Positions 10,475 to 21,488 are shown, counted from the first letter of the stretch. The stretch is DNA of 64,000 nucleotides from Diospyros lotus (GCF_014633365.1 NC_068351.1:26632366-26696365); one strand, 5' to 3'. Notes: a model not told the origin generated them from the letters alone. Numbers and translations are program-made.

Positions 10475-13421
10475 TGCCGCAAACAAAAAGAAAAATCAGC
10501 AGCACCGACAGAGGGAAGGAGAAAGAAATAATCAGAAGGGGGAAGAGGCAGGACTGAGTGCCGGAGAAAATGACAATGAGCCCATTATGGAACAAATACA
10601 CATGATCTCAGGAGGAGAAAATTTAGGAGGCGATTCCTCTTCTGCCAGAAAGGCATATGCGCGACAAGCGTTGCACGTAAACTCGGTGGCTAAGATTCAA
10701 GAAGACGAAGACCCCATTATTTTCACACCTGAAGACCAGGGGGATGTGTTGCTACCTCACGATGATCCCTTGGTTATCTCTGTCGTCATTGTTAAGCATC
10801 CCATTGAAAGGATACTAGTAGATAGTGGAAGCTCTGTTAATCTGTTATACTGGAACTGTTTCGAAAAGATGCATGTTGCCCATGACCAATTAAAGACGGT
10901 CACTTCGCCCCTGTACAGTTTCACAGGAGAGGCGGTGCCAGTGGTTGGGTCGGTGCAGTTGCCCATTACACTGGGAGACTACCCTCAAGTGATCACTCGG
11001 CAGGTTAATTTCATGGTAGTCAAGACCTTTTCTCCTGCCTACAACATGATCTTGGGACGCTCCCTCATTAACACTATGAGAGCCGCCATTTCTCCAGGAT
11101 ATTTGTTAATGAAATTCCCTACGCCCCAGGGGGTGGGCCAAGTAAGAGGTAATCAGAAACAAGCCAGAGTGTGTTACGTGAGCTCTACAAGAGGCACCAA
11201 GGGGAAAGAAAAAACAACAACCGAAGAAACTTTAATGATCAGCGAACAAACTCTTGAAGCTAACAAGCCTCATCCAATGGAAACACTTGAAGCCATCCCT
11301 CTAAACCCCGGTGATAACGAAAGACAAGTGTGGGTGGGGAGCCAACTAGAGGGCCTGGAGAAAGAGGAGATCGTTAGATGCCTACGGTCCTACGTAGACA
11401 TATTTGCTTGGACGCCTGCCGACATGCCTGGAATTAGCCCAGAGATCATATCTCACCGACTGAATGTCTGTTCGGGGGCTTGGCCAATCAAACAGAAGAA
11501 AAGACACCTCGCCCCAGAGAGATTGAGATATCTGGAAAAAGAAGTAGACAAACTCCTCGATGCGGGATTCATCAAGGAGGTCCAATATCCTGAATGGCTA
11601 GTCAATGTTGTGATGGTACCCAAGGCCAACGGGAAATGGAGGGTGTGCATCGATTTTACCAGTCTGAATAAGGCTTGCCCAAAGGACTCCTACCCGCTCC
11701 CTCGGATAGACAGGCTAGTCGATGACACCTCCGGATATGCTATGTTAAGCTTCCTGGATGCCTTCTCGGGTTACCACCTGATCAGTATGTATCCACCTGA
11801 TGCTGAGAAAACAGCATTCATCACAGAAAAGGGGACGTACTGCTATCAAGTGATGCCTTTCGGATTAAAGAACGCAGGAGCCACGTATCAAATGATGGTT
11901 AACAAGGTATTCAAAGACTTGCTGGGGGAGGCAATGGAAGCTTACGTAGACGACATGATAGTTAAAAGCAAGCAGGGTGAATCACACGCCGGACAACTTG
12001 AGAAAGTTTTTGCCGTGTTTAGGAAGAATAATATGCGCTTGAATCCCGACAAATGTGCGTTTGGGGTGAAATCTGGAAAATTCTTGGGGTACATGATTAC
12101 TCACAGAGGAATAGAGGATAACTCAGAAAAAGTGCAAGCAGTAATCGACATGGAGTCCCCCACCTCAATGAAGAAGGTTCAAAGCCTAACAGGTCGTCTA
12201 ACTGCTTTGGGCAGATTTCTCTCTAAATATGCTAAATGCAGCCTTCCCTTCTTCAAGGCCTTAAAAGGAGGCAAGAACTTCCAATGGACCCCTGAGTGTG
12301 AGAAAGCCTTCCAAGAATTGAAAGAGTACTTAAAAGAAATTCCCCTGTTGACAAGACCAGAAACTGGAGAAAAACTATACTTGTATTTGGGAGTCAGCCA
12401 TCAGGCAGTGAGCGCAGTTCTCGTCAAGCAGGTCGGGCAGATTGATAGCCCGGTCTATTATGTGAGTAAGGTATTGCAAGGGGCGGAGATGCGATATCCT
12501 TACGCGGAGAAAATTGCCTTGGCATTGGTGGCAACAGCTAGGAAGTTAAGACCCTACTTCCAGGCCCACGCCGTGGCAGTATTAACAGATCAACCATTGA
12601 GACAGATTCTACAGAAACCCGAATGTTTAGGAAGACTAACCAAATGGGCAATTGAACTCAGTGAGTATGACATTAGCTTCGAGCCAAGAAAGGTGATAAA
12701 AGGACAAGCATTGGTAGATTTCATAGTCGAATGCACTCACCCGTCCGCGATAAAAGAAACTCGTAATAACGAATGGATGTTTATCGTCGATGGGGCGTCA
12801 AACGCCAAAGGAAGTGGGGCAAGGGTAGTGTTGATTTCTCCGGAACAGGAAATCTTGGAATACTCGCTTCGCTTCACCTTTCCCAGTACAAATAACGTAG
12901 TAGAATACAAAGCTTTGCTTGCCGGAATGACATTAGTAGAAAGACTAGAAGTAAAAAACTTAATAGCCCACAGAGACTCTCAACTGGTGGTACAACAGTT
13001 TCAAGGTACCTACAAAGCAAGCGAGCCGGTGCTGGCCCGCTACCTGCAGAAGGTGAAAGAACTCGCCCATAGGTTTGGGCATTTCGAGCTGATTCAGATT
13101 AATAGGTCCCTCAACCAGCACGCGGACGCACTGTCAAAATTAGCCTCTGCCCGGGACACCCCCGGACGCCTAATCCACATGGAAGTCCTCCAACAGCTTA
13201 GTGTAGGAGAGGAAGACATCGCGGTGCATTGCATTACGGAGATCGAAGATTGGAGAAGACCCATATTGAAATATTTGCTTGGCCAAGAACTGCCAGTAAC
13301 CTCCATAGAAGCAAGGAGATTAAAAACCAGCGCAACCCGTTTCACAATAATTGGGCAGAAATTATACAAAAGAGGGTACTCCATACCGTTGTTAAAATGT
13401 CTTGGGCCAAGGAAAGCATAA
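10299..13421 (+). CDS. Tat pol: protease, RT, RNase H, archaeal-type RNase H
   Basis: About 1040 codons are open in the +1 frame relative to gag; the N-terminal part overlapping gag is probably not translated as such. The order is: an aspartic protease with ILVDSGSSVNLLY (Asp at residue ~175); RT with PKANGKWRVCIDFTSLN and YVDD at 549-552; a conventional gypsy RNase H region (~700-810) whose first catalytic position looks degenerate (YLYLGVSHQAVSA); and a second RNase H with D831 (FIVDGASNAKGSG), E869, HRDSQLVVQ and NQHADALSKLAS. That second domain defines the Tat lineage. The frame ends at tandem stops TAA TAG (13419-13424), where related elements continue into integrase. RT and both RNase H domains are otherwise uninterrupted. 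Confidence 0.93.
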   Translation: MSPRGTLQSSAGSYATRLNSLSGKGSLIGLYWISQKINRIWEIGLGGIIRGGPPGPKYDAANKKKNQQHRQREGERNNQKGEEAGLSAGENDNEPIMEQIHMISGGENLGGDSSSARKAYARQALHVNSVAKIQEDEDPIIFTPEDQGDVLLPHDDPLVISVVIVKHPIERILVDSGSSVNLLYWNCFEKMHVAHDQLKTVTSPLYSFTGEAVPVVGSVQLPITLGDYPQVITRQVNFMVVKTFSPAYNMILGRSLINTMRAAISPGYLLMKFPTPQGVGQVRGNQKQARVCYVSSTRGTKGKEKTTTEETLMISEQTLEANKPHPMETLEAIPLNPGDNERQVWVGSQLEGLEKEEIVRCLRSYVDIFAWTPADMPGISPEIISHRLNVCSGAWPIKQKKRHLAPERLRYLEKEVDKLLDAGFIKEVQYPEWLVNVVMVPKANGKWRVCIDFTSLNKACPKDSYPLPRIDRLVDDTSGYAMLSFLDAFSGYHLISMYPPDAEKTAFITEKGTYCYQVMPFGLKNAGATYQMMVNKVFKDLLGEAMEAYVDDMIVKSKQGESHAGQLEKVFAVFRKNNMRLNPDKCAFGVKSGKFLGYMITHRGIEDNSEKVQAVIDMESPTSMKKVQSLTGRLTALGRFLSKYAKCSLPFFKALKGGKNFQWTPECEKAFQELKEYLKEIPLLTRPETGEKLYLYLGVSHQAVSAVLVKQVGQIDSPVYYVSKVLQGAEMRYPYAEKIALALVATARKLRPYFQAHAVAVLTDQPLRQILQKPECLGRLTKWAIELSEYDISFEPRKVIKGQALVDFIVECTHPSAIKETRNNEWMFIVDGASNAKGSGARVVLISPEQEILEYSLRFTFPSTNNVVEYKALLAGMTLVERLEVKNLIAHRDSQLVVQQFQGTYKASEPVLARYLQKVKELAHRFGHFELIQINRSLNQHADALSKLASARDTPGRLIHMEVLQQLSVGEEDIAVHCITEIEDWRRPILKYLLGQELPVTSIEARRLKTSATRFTIIGQKLYKRGYSIPLLKCLGPRKA

Positions 13422-13424
13422 TAG

Positions 13425-14589
13425 GCACTGGAAGAAGTGCATGAGGGGGACTGTGGTGAACACTTCGGAGGAAGGGCGTTAGTTGGGAAAATCCTGCGAG
13501 CTGGTTTCTTTTGGCCCATGATAGGGCAAGACGCCACCATGAAAGTTCGAACCTATGACAAGTGCCAGAAACATGCTCCCCTGACAGTAAAGCCTCCGGC
13601 TCCCATCGAACCGATATTCCAACCTTTGCCGTTCGCGCAATGGGGTCTAGACATACTGGGGCCATTCCCAATGGCATCTGCTCAACGAAAATTCCTGCTG
13701 GTGGCTATAGATTACTTCACAAAGTGGGTAGAGTTGAACCTTTGGCAACCATCACGGAAAAGAAAGTGGAAGGGATGGTATGGAAAGACATTATTTGTCG
13801 TTTCGGCATGCCACGTATACTCAATACAGATCATGGAACACAATTCGACTCAGATGCGTTCAGAGCTTTTTGTCATCGATGGGGAATCAGTCTAAGAATG
13901 GCATCCATAGCATACCCCCAAGCGAACGGACAAGCCGAAGCAAGCAACAAGACCATACTATACGGCTTAAAGACCCGACTAGAAAAGGCAAAAGGTGGAT
14001 GGGTCGATGAACTCCCCAGTATCTTGTGGGCATATCGCACAACTAGTCGGGTACCCACCGGGAAACACCTTTCAGCTTGGCATATGGAACTGACGCCCTT
14101 ATCCCTGTGGAAGTGGACCTTGGCTCACCCCGAGTCATGGCCTTCAGGGAAGAAGGTAATTCGGATCGTCTACGGGAGAACTTGGACCTGTTAGACGAAT
14201 TGAGGGAAAAGACGGCGGTACAGTTGGCAGCTTATCAGAGGAGAGTCTCCAACTACTACAATGAAAGGGTTCGCCCTCGCAAGCTTGAAGAAGGAGATCT
14301 GGTACTCAAGAAAACAGCCATCACCAATGCTCTTAGAGATGAGGGGAAACTCAGACCTAATTGGGAAGGACTTTACAAAATTCAAAAAATGTTGGGACCT
14401 AACATGTGCATACTACAGACGCTACAAGGCGAGACAATGGGCAAAACTTGGAACACCATGCACCTCAAAAGGTACTTCTCGACCTTGCCAGCCATGAACT
14501 CCAGCGAAGAAGGCGAAGCACTAGAGGCAGGACCAAGCCTGTCACCAAAGGTGTTGCCCGATCCAGCTGAGGGTCGGGATTCTCTCTAA
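13425..14589 (+). pseudogene. Tat integrase (two stops, two frameshifts)
   Basis: Integrase inserts the cDNA into the chromosome. It continues in the pol frame after the tandem stops, and the zinc-binding part has YDKCQKHA where the first Cys of the usual CDKCQ is replaced by Tyr. The catalytic core is spread over three frames: frame 0 to about 13735 (WGLDILGPF, first Asp), frame 2 to about 14055 (LNTDHGTQF and NGQAEASNK, second Asp and Glu), then frame 1 from about 14060 (AYGTDALIPVEV) to the end at 14589. The D, D and E residues all survive, so the breaks look fairly recent. The C-terminal GPY-like region (KLRPNWEGLYKI) is present. Confidence 0.88.
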
Positions 14590-14761
14590 CTTTTCATTGT
14601 AATAATGTTCCCCAAACAAATAAAAGAATATACCCCCTGTATTCCCGTGGAGTAGGCAAAACTATAAGCCGAACCACGTAAAATCTCTATGCCCGATTGC
14701 TTGTGTGTCATTGAATGTAATGCAGGTACAACGGCTCAAGCACTGCCCGCTCCCAAAGGCC

Positions 14762-15570
14762 AAGTCGCCTAGTGGCAATCTGGCGTCAATGACCGCGAGC
14801 TAGCCCGGTATCGCCAGAAAATTCGATGCCTATGCTCGCAGACTCACCCGAATCCCTCGTTTGAGTTCGGTGCTATGCCTTTTTGGCTATACCTGACTCC
14901 TTGGTTGATCTGGCTCCTAGGTCTCCCGGCAAACTCGGATGTCTGGCAGGAATCCCGCGCTGGATCGAGGGTTAAACCCGGATTCCCTAAGATAGATCGA
15001 CTCATCCTGACATGATTCTTCTTACTAGAGTTGAGTCACCCAGTTGCAATCTGGTTCTAATAACCACGAATTGGCCCGAGATCGCTAGAAAATCCGATGC
15101 CTATGCCCGCAGACTCACCCGGATCTCTCGTTTGAGTTCGGTGCTATGCTTTTTTGACTAGATCCGACTCCTTGGTTGATCTGGCGCCTAGGTCTCCCAG
15201 CAAACTCAGATGTCTGGTTGGAATCTCGTGCTAGATCACTGGTCAAACCAAGATTCACTGAGGTGGACCGACCCTGAAAGACAGAGACAGAAGACACAAC
15301 AGCAAATGCGCTACAACCCATCCCGGGATCTCCAAATGCCTGGTCGCCTAGAGACAATCTGGTGCTTATGACCCCGGATCAACATAGTTTCTTCAAGTAT
15401 TCTGACACCGATGCCCGTAGGCTCACCTGGATCCCTCGTTTGAGTCCGATCTATGCCCCTAAGCTAGACCCAACTCCTTGGTCGATCCGCCGCCTAGGCC
15501 TCCCGGCAAACTCGGATGCCTGAGAAGGATCATGTATCGGACCCGGGGTCAAAACTAGATTGCTTATGGC
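14762..15570 (+). repeat. Tat 3' tandem repeat, about three ~0.27-0.31 kb units
   Basis: Three degenerate units begin near 14765, 15036 and 15344 (spacings 271 and 308). Each has the same order of landmarks: TCGCCTAG...CAATCTGG, GATGCCTATGC, ACTCACCCGGATC, CTCGTTTGAGTTCGG, GACTCCTTGGTTGATC and CTAGGTCTCCCGGCAAACTC. No coding frame is conserved. Tandem repeats between pol and the 3' LTR are known in Tat elements; their role is unknown. Confidence 0.85.
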
Positions 15571-16744
15571 AGACGAATCCATAAGAGAAAGAACAGGCGC
15601 CCCCAAGAAGGCTCCCCACAATTCTTGTAATCTATGATTCGTAAACATATAACATGAAAAAGAGCAAGGCGCGTCCCGACACAAAAATAGTTGAAGAAAA
15701 ATTTTAAAAACGCCATGACAAGCAGATAAGTGCAAAAGATACTGGAAGGAAATATATATATAATAAGCGATAACAGCCCATGTGTAAACGTGACAAATAA
15801 AGCACACCTAATCTTTCGTACATAAGATTAGTGGCCCAAAAAGTTTGACATCCATAAAAAATGGGGCCACCATTTTACATAACCAAGATGGGAATTGAAT
15901 AAAAAAGCATGGCCTAATCACCTCTGCGGGAATGGAGGTGCTCCAACTCCAGAGGAAGTGGACTCAGGGGGGCACCATCAGGTTCATCCAACCCATGCCT
16001 AATCGTTTGCAGAGCCTCTATAATCTCGGAGGTATCCTCTTGATCAGGTACATAAGGACTCCATGGACTAGACAGGTTGGCCAGGTCATCTGTCAGGGCT
16101 GCCCTTATATACTTATCGAGGTCACATGAGTTAGGTTCATACTTCCGCCAGTCAGGAGGATCAAGTGAAGCTGTTTCTGAAAACACCATTTCAGGAAATG
16201 ACTCCCCAGGACGCCGGGACTCCAGGAGACTATGGCCAAGGTAAAAGCCTAACTTGGAGAAGCAGTTGGCGTAGGCTTCCTTTCGTTGAAAGCAATCATT
16301 AGAAAGCCAATACTCTCGAGCGGCCTCATTGATCTCTCGATGCCTGCTTTCACCAAGACTGGATATCTCCTGACGAGCCTGCGCCACCTGATCCTCGGAG
16401 TTGGCAAGAGATCTTCGAAGTTGAACAATCTCCTCCCGAGCACTAGAAAATGAAGACGCCATATTTTCGTACGCTTGGCCTTGCTCCACGAATTTCTCCT
16501 TCCATTTTTGAGCTTCTGATTCTACTGACTGGCACCTTGTAGTGAGACCCTGAAGCTGGGTTTAGAGGCCTTCGATTTGCGTGTGAAGGTTCAAACTGTC
16601 AGACTCCAGGTGCCGGATATTCATATTCAGTACTTGTTTCTCCTCACTCCATTGCCAAGACTTGTTCATCCACTCAACGATCTCTGCCTCAGCTTTTGCA
16701 ATGCGCGCCCGATTCATCGCGTTTGCCACCACGGCTCGAGCACC

Positions 16745-16817
16745 CTGCCATAAGGAAATTTAAACAGGCAACCCTCAAAAAAAAAAAAAAAAAAAAGAGA
16801 GGAGGGGAGGGGCTTAC
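16745..16817 (-). other. Intron 2 of the antisense gene
   Basis: On the minus strand this 73-bp intron begins GTAAGCCCC, has a run of about 20 T and ends CCTTATGGCAG, in phase 0. Its removal joins FERHLAI to GARAVVANAMN, matching the layout of the second copy at 60674-60763. Confidence 0.82.
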
Positions 16818-17604
16818 AATGGCCAGGTGGCGTTCGAAATCATCCATGTCATCAGGGGGGTTCCGAAAATAGCTGTCCTCATCTCGAGGAAGAATGGTAG
16901 AATATAACAAACGTGCCCCAACCCCGCGCATGTTTATGGAATCCGTATCCAAAAGCCCCGGGCGCGCCATAAATTCCTCGCCTCGTGCCCATCGACCCTC
17001 TTTAAGATCTAAAGCGTGTTCAGCTGGTGAAGGGAGCTCGGTGAATCTGGGCTCTAAACCTCGGAGGCGTAACCTCTCCTCATTGTGCAGAACCCAACGC
17101 TCAGTACGCTGTGGGTTAACTACCCCTCTGTGAAATTGCCCATGACCAGCAGCATTAGCTGCATTGATGGCCTCTTGGTCAAGGCGAGAGGTAACCTCGA
17201 TCTCTTGCCCGCCATGGAGACTGGAGTGGCATCGAAATGGCCAACGTACCCTGCATCATCAGGAGCCCCGCTCATGGCAATCGAGTTGTGCCCTTCGTAG
17301 GGAAGTTCACCAGGTTCAAGGGGATATGCACTTGGAGGAGGAACCGATGGGACGCCCTCAAGAGGTTCCATAGGAGTAAGGGCAACGATCGGCTGAAAAG
17401 TGGATGGACCTGCCTCCTTCTGCTGACGTCGACTCCTTTTGTGACGACGCCGCACCTCACCAGTTTCCCCTGTCCCCTCAACAGCATAAGTCTCTGGGAT
17501 GGCAACAACACCTTCAGGGGGGAGGGACATAGGCTGAGGAAGCCCGTCACGTGTCACTCCCTCGTTTGCCCTCCGGCGAGAAGCTTGTATTGCTCGCCTC
17601 ATAC

Positions 17605-17713
17605 CTACCAAGAAGTAGAAAGATTTGTGAATTAAGATCAACTAAAAAAGAAGAAGAAGAAGAAGAAGAAAACGAGAAGGAAAGAAAGGGGTAGCAGTCG
17701 GAAGGATCCAAAC
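17605..17713 (-). other. Intron 1 of the antisense gene
   Basis: On the minus strand this 109-bp intron begins GTTTGGATCC and ends CTTCTTGGTAG after a (CTT)n tract, in phase 1. The donor context TGAGG/GTTTGGATC is almost identical in the second copy at 59807. Confidence 0.78.
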
Positions 17714-18639
17714 CCTCAGGAGGAGACCGCTCCTGGAGAGTGACGGCCCTTCCTTCTGCTTGGACATCGGTTGTCGGAGGGGCTGGGGGCCGCAGGGGAA
17801 GCATCAAAGGGACTGTGCGCCTCGATGATTCTCCCGCGTGGAGTACCCAGCCAGCCCTCCTCAACCGGTCCTTAGAGAGAAGGTCTAGGAGGCTTACTGG
17901 ACCTCCACGCAAGAGTTGACGCCGCTCATCATTGCATCGCTCCCGAAGAGCAGGGATGGATAAGGAAAGAATTGGCTTGGCCACTCGCTCGTCAGAGCGC
18001 CAACCTCTGGGGGCATACCATGTACCCGGTGGAGGATCTACTACAAACCAACGAGTGTCAAAGTAGTGAGCCTTGGGTGGAATGCCCTCGAACAAGCGAT
18101 CCTCAACACGCTCCCTATAAAGTGTATACAAGTGATAGCGAGACTGCCCTAGCCGGAAACGGTAAAAAGAAAGAAGAAGATTGACAGTAGGAGACACCCC
18201 CCTCTCATGACATAAGATAAAAAAACCTGCTAATTGGGCCCAGCCATTGGGATGCAGCTGAGCTGGAGATAGAAAGCTTTGACGAATGAGCTCTACACCG
18301 AAAGGCGAAATCCTAAACGTAAACTTATTTCGTGAACTGCCATACATCCCTCTGAAACAGTGGCAGCACAAGATTCGCCTGGCTCAGGCAACCTAGCACG
18401 ATAAGAGGAAGGAACGCGATAGTTGCTCACTAGTTGGGCAAGATCATTAGTTGTTAAAGAGGAACGTTTGCCCATAAGAAGTCGACATGGACGCCCCTCA
18501 AGATCTTGGGTACAAAGGTATACACTCTTAGGTGCCATGATCTTTGGAAGACAGAGACTTGAAAAAGGGAAGGGCCCTAAAAGACTTCAAAAAAGAAAGC
18601 AGGAACTAAAGAGGCTAGTGGCGACATGGCTCACGTGAA

Positions 18640-19075
18640 AGACTGGCAAAATGAAAAAACTCGCGGCAAAGCCAACGGAAGGCTAATGGCAATAGCTAGC
18701 GGCAGGCTTACGGCAACTAAAGAGATTAGGAGCACTTGAGAATTTAAAGCCATGCGACAAGAGCAAGGAAAGCTCGCGGCAGCAACCTGAGGGCTCGCGA
18801 CAAGTGATAAAAAGGCTCACAGCAAGAGGCAGGAACTCGCGGCAAGGCCACGCAACTCCTTGGAAGCTCGCGGCAAGTGGAGAAACCTCGCGGCAAGGGG
18901 AGAAGGCTCGTGGCAAGCGCTGCAAACTCGCGACAATGGCCAGGAAGTCTCGCAGCAAGCTCGCGGCAAATCCAAGCCAGGGTCGCGGCAAATCGTTGGA
19001 AGCTCGGGGCAACATAAAAACCTCGCGGTAGAAGGAGCCAAAACTCGGAGAAAGACACAGTAAAACCCACGCGGT
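18640..19075. repeat. Dispersed CTCGCGGCA motif cluster
   Basis: CTCGCGGCA or one-base variants recur many times here, for example near 18660, 18773, 18836, 18868, 18886 and 18959. The same motif is scattered through both LTRs (7560-7900 and 19290-19650). The spacing is irregular, so this is not a simple tandem array. In antisense orientation it forms the probable aORF leader. Confidence 0.7.
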
Positions 19076-19080
19076 AACTA

Positions 19081-19090
19081 GTATTTATAG
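19081..19090 (-). promoter_or_regulatory. Minus-strand TATA box for the antisense gene
   Basis: CTATAAATAC on the minus strand lies about 540 bp upstream of the antisense ATG and about 140 bp inside the 3' LTR boundary. It would give a leader made largely of the TGCCGCGAG repeats at 18640-19075. This is a motif-based inference. Confidence 0.5.
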
Positions 19091-19212
19091 GGGTGCCGGA
19101 AGAACCATTGGGCGGGAAGGAAAATTACCCCACGGGTAAAGACCAACCTAGCGGCGGTGTGGCCCTCTTATGTAAAATTTATTACTCTTTTCATTTTGTC
19201 GATAGACAAAAC

Positions 19213-19230
19213 AAAAAGAGTGGGGGCAAT
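19213..19230 (+). other. Polypurine tract of the Tat element
   Basis: AAAAAGAGTGGGGGCAAT directly precedes the 3' LTR's TG. Confidence 0.85.
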
Positions 19231-20356
19231 TGTTGTGCCAAAGAAATCGGGGCAAGAAATTAAGCAAATAAGTTACACAAAGAACGCGGCAGTGTGCGGT
19301 AAGTTCGCGGCACACTGTCGCAAGCCCTCAAATTAAGCAAGCCCTTAAATCGTTGCATAGGCTCGCGACAGTGTGCCGCAAGCCCCTCACCACCCGCTTG
19401 CTAGCGATAGCTTCTCGGTTAGCGGCAAATGCCGCAATCTCGCAGGCTCGCGGCACAGTGTATCATGCCGCGAGCCTGACCGCTTAAGCTCGCGACAATT
19501 GTCGCGAGCTCGCCGCAAAAAGAGCAGGGGCTTGCGGCACAAATCCAAGTGTGCCGCGAGCCCAACCTCCTATATTGCCGCAAGCCCCCAAGCTTGCGAC
19601 AAACCCGACCCTGCGGCAGCTCAATGGCTTGCGGCGGTGTGCGTCTCCCGAACAACCCAAGAGCCTCATTCGGCGAGTGCCACGTGTCGACACCAGCCAC
19701 CCTTGAAAATCGCGCCCTATAAATATCCAGCTAGAAGACAATGAACAAGACTTCCGACTGGGGTAAAAAATCTGGACATTTTGAATACACTTTGACTGTT
19801 CTCTTTTTTGTGAACAATTACTTTAATGTGGAGGACTGACTTTAGCATCGGAGGGTCTTCGCGGGGAAGATTCCCGCGAGCCTTCTAACCTATTTTCTCA
19901 ACATTAATAGGGTCGAAGCTTGCAGCGAACCTTGTGGCGAAGCTAGTGGCAAAGCTTGCGGAAAACCTTGTGGCGAAGCTTGCGGTAAACCTTGTGGAGA
20001 GGCCTTGCAGCAAACCTTGCGGCGAAGCCTTGTGGCGAAGCCTTGCGGCAAACCTTGCAGCGAAGCCTTGTGGCGAAGCTTGTGGTAAAGCTTGTGGCGA
20101 AGCTAGTAGCGAAGCTAGTGATGAAGCCTTGTGGCGAAGCCTTGCAGCAAACCTTGCGGCGAAACTTGTGGCGAAGCCTTCTGGCGAAGCTAGTGGCGAA
20201 GCTAGTGGCGAAAGTTAGTGGCGAAGCCTTGCGGCGAGCGCCCTAGTAGCAATTTCCCTTGAAGCGACATCTCTTACGGCAACCCAACTCCACTTAACAC
20301 CAAGCTCGAGTGGACCCCACATCACAAAATTTAATTGTTGTATTTTGGCAACAACA
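19231..20356 (+). repeat. Tat 3' LTR
   Basis: The LTR is 1126 bp with the same TGTTGTGCC...CAACAACA ends as the 5' LTR, the same G-box and TATA pair, and its own minisatellite version (about 19915-20240). It keeps the segment with the palindrome CGCGACAATTGTCGCG (about 19492-19507) that the 5' LTR lacks. Confidence 0.93.
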
Positions 20357-21488
20357 GAAGTAGAAAATCAAGCCAACTGCCCACACCAGCACTGCCTCAT
20401 GGGGTGCCACTTTGTGCTCAAAATCCCATTTTCAATCTTTTGACACGCTCCTTGAGTCCCAAATTAATCTCCAGAATTTTCTTGATTTTTCTACATTTTT
20501 CTCCATTTTTCTCCTTTTTTTTCTTCCTATTTTTCAAATTTCCTTTTTTTTCTTTTTTTTTCTCTTCTTCTTCCTTACTTCTTCTTCTCCTTCCCGCGCG
20601 CACAGTGGCCCCTACGCACACACCAGCATTGCCGGCCACTCCACTTGGCCTTTGCCGCCACCAGCCGCAGCCACAGCCAACCTCGCCATCGCAGGTTGCC
20701 CCAGCTCTACCGCGCACAACCGCGGCTAGCCTCTCTGCGTGCGACCACCGCTGCCATGGTTGACCCCTGTCGTTGTTCGCCTTAGCCATTACCGGCTACC
20801 CCCGAAGCCACAGGTCGTCACGACCACCACTGGCTGCCTCCATGCCACCGCGCGCTCTAACCAGCCACCATCGATCTTTTCCCTCACTGCTTCCAGACGT
20901 TGTCGCCATGGTCGACCGCCGCTGCTCACTTCTCTAGGACACCCGATGTTGCCTTCGGCCGGCCATCCCTCAGCCACTAGCTGATCTCTCTCTCTTGGCC
21001 ATGGCTCTCACGAGCTCTCCATCTTTCTCCACTCTCAATCTCTGCTTTGTCGGCCCCAAGCTCTCAATGAGAGAAAATTTCAAAATTAATTGGCCACTCT
21101 TACTGTAGAAAACTTGGGCACCAATCCACATACATATATATATAATTACTCACTTAATCTCTCAATTTCTCTATAATTCCACTTGAGAATTTCATTTAAT
21201 CACACTTGGACCCTCTAACCTTTAAATTAAATACCATCAAGCCCCTACTCTTGATTTCTTCCAAAATTAATAATTGCTCTTTACTCAATAAAGCCGATTT
21301 CATCCATGCACCTGCACGGGACCTTCATTCCACCCAAAAACACTTCAGGGTTACCATTCAATTTAGGCAACCATTCGGGCTTATACAAAAATTATTTCAA
21401 AAATTATTCCCGGTCTGACTGCTTCCAGCATCATTAGCCTCACATCGAGATGCTCACCAATCTCATGTCCTCTTCCTAGGACATCTAA
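20357..21488 (-). repeat. Gypsy-type LTR X1, segment 2
   Basis: This is the continuation of X1 after the Tat element, beginning with the target duplication GAAGT. It matches 38760-39970 of LTR X2, including a CT-rich stretch (20460-20600), a GC-rich block (20600-21000) and the CACCTGCACGGGACC segment (21310). The small frames in the CT/GC-rich part are low-complexity by-products. Confidence 0.72.

Larger units (their letters stand above)
15914..18538 (-). pseudogene. Spliced antisense gene inside the Tat element (aORF)
   Basis: A three-exon gene runs opposite to gag-pol. Exon 1 (18538-17714) starts MAPKSVYLCTQ and, after one frameshift near 18303, reads PFGVELIRQSFLSPAQLHPNGW; I recognise this as the 'putative gypsy type transposon' domain (Pfam PF04195, from memory). 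Exon 2 (17604-16818) is proline-rich and then charged, with a one-base deletion near 17209. Exon 3 (16744-15914) is a predicted coiled coil followed by an acidic tail, with one in-frame TAA at 16564-16562. Splicing the two introns joins the frames correctly (phases 1 and 0), giving about 814 codons. Antisense extra ORFs are known in Tat-type elements such as Grande; the function is unknown. A diverged copy at 59660-61145 keeps both introns. Confidence 0.85.
7516..20356 (+). mobile_element. Ty3/gypsy Tat-lineage retrotransposon (nearly full length)
   Basis: This 12,841-bp element has two LTRs, a primer binding site, gag, pol with two RNase H domains, integrase, a 3' tandem-repeat region, a spliced antisense gene and a polypurine tract, all inside a perfect 5-bp target duplication. 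The extra archaeal-like RNase H after the ordinary one is diagnostic of the Tat lineage. Gag is fragmented, pol carries a double stop before integrase and integrase has two frameshifts, so it is not autonomous now. LTR differences are largely C-to-T or G-to-A changes plus a ~36-40-bp indel. Confidence 0.95.

Noticed and set aside
15451..15807. Minus-strand 118-codon frame after the Tat tandem repeats
   Set aside because: It overlaps the third repeat unit, has no counterpart in the other units and shows no recognisable domain.
20335..20984. Overlapping frames with a hydrophobic Phe-rich stretch resembling a membrane protein
   Set aside because: They arise from the CT-rich tract of LTR X1; the matching region of X2 (38890-39180) does not keep the frame.
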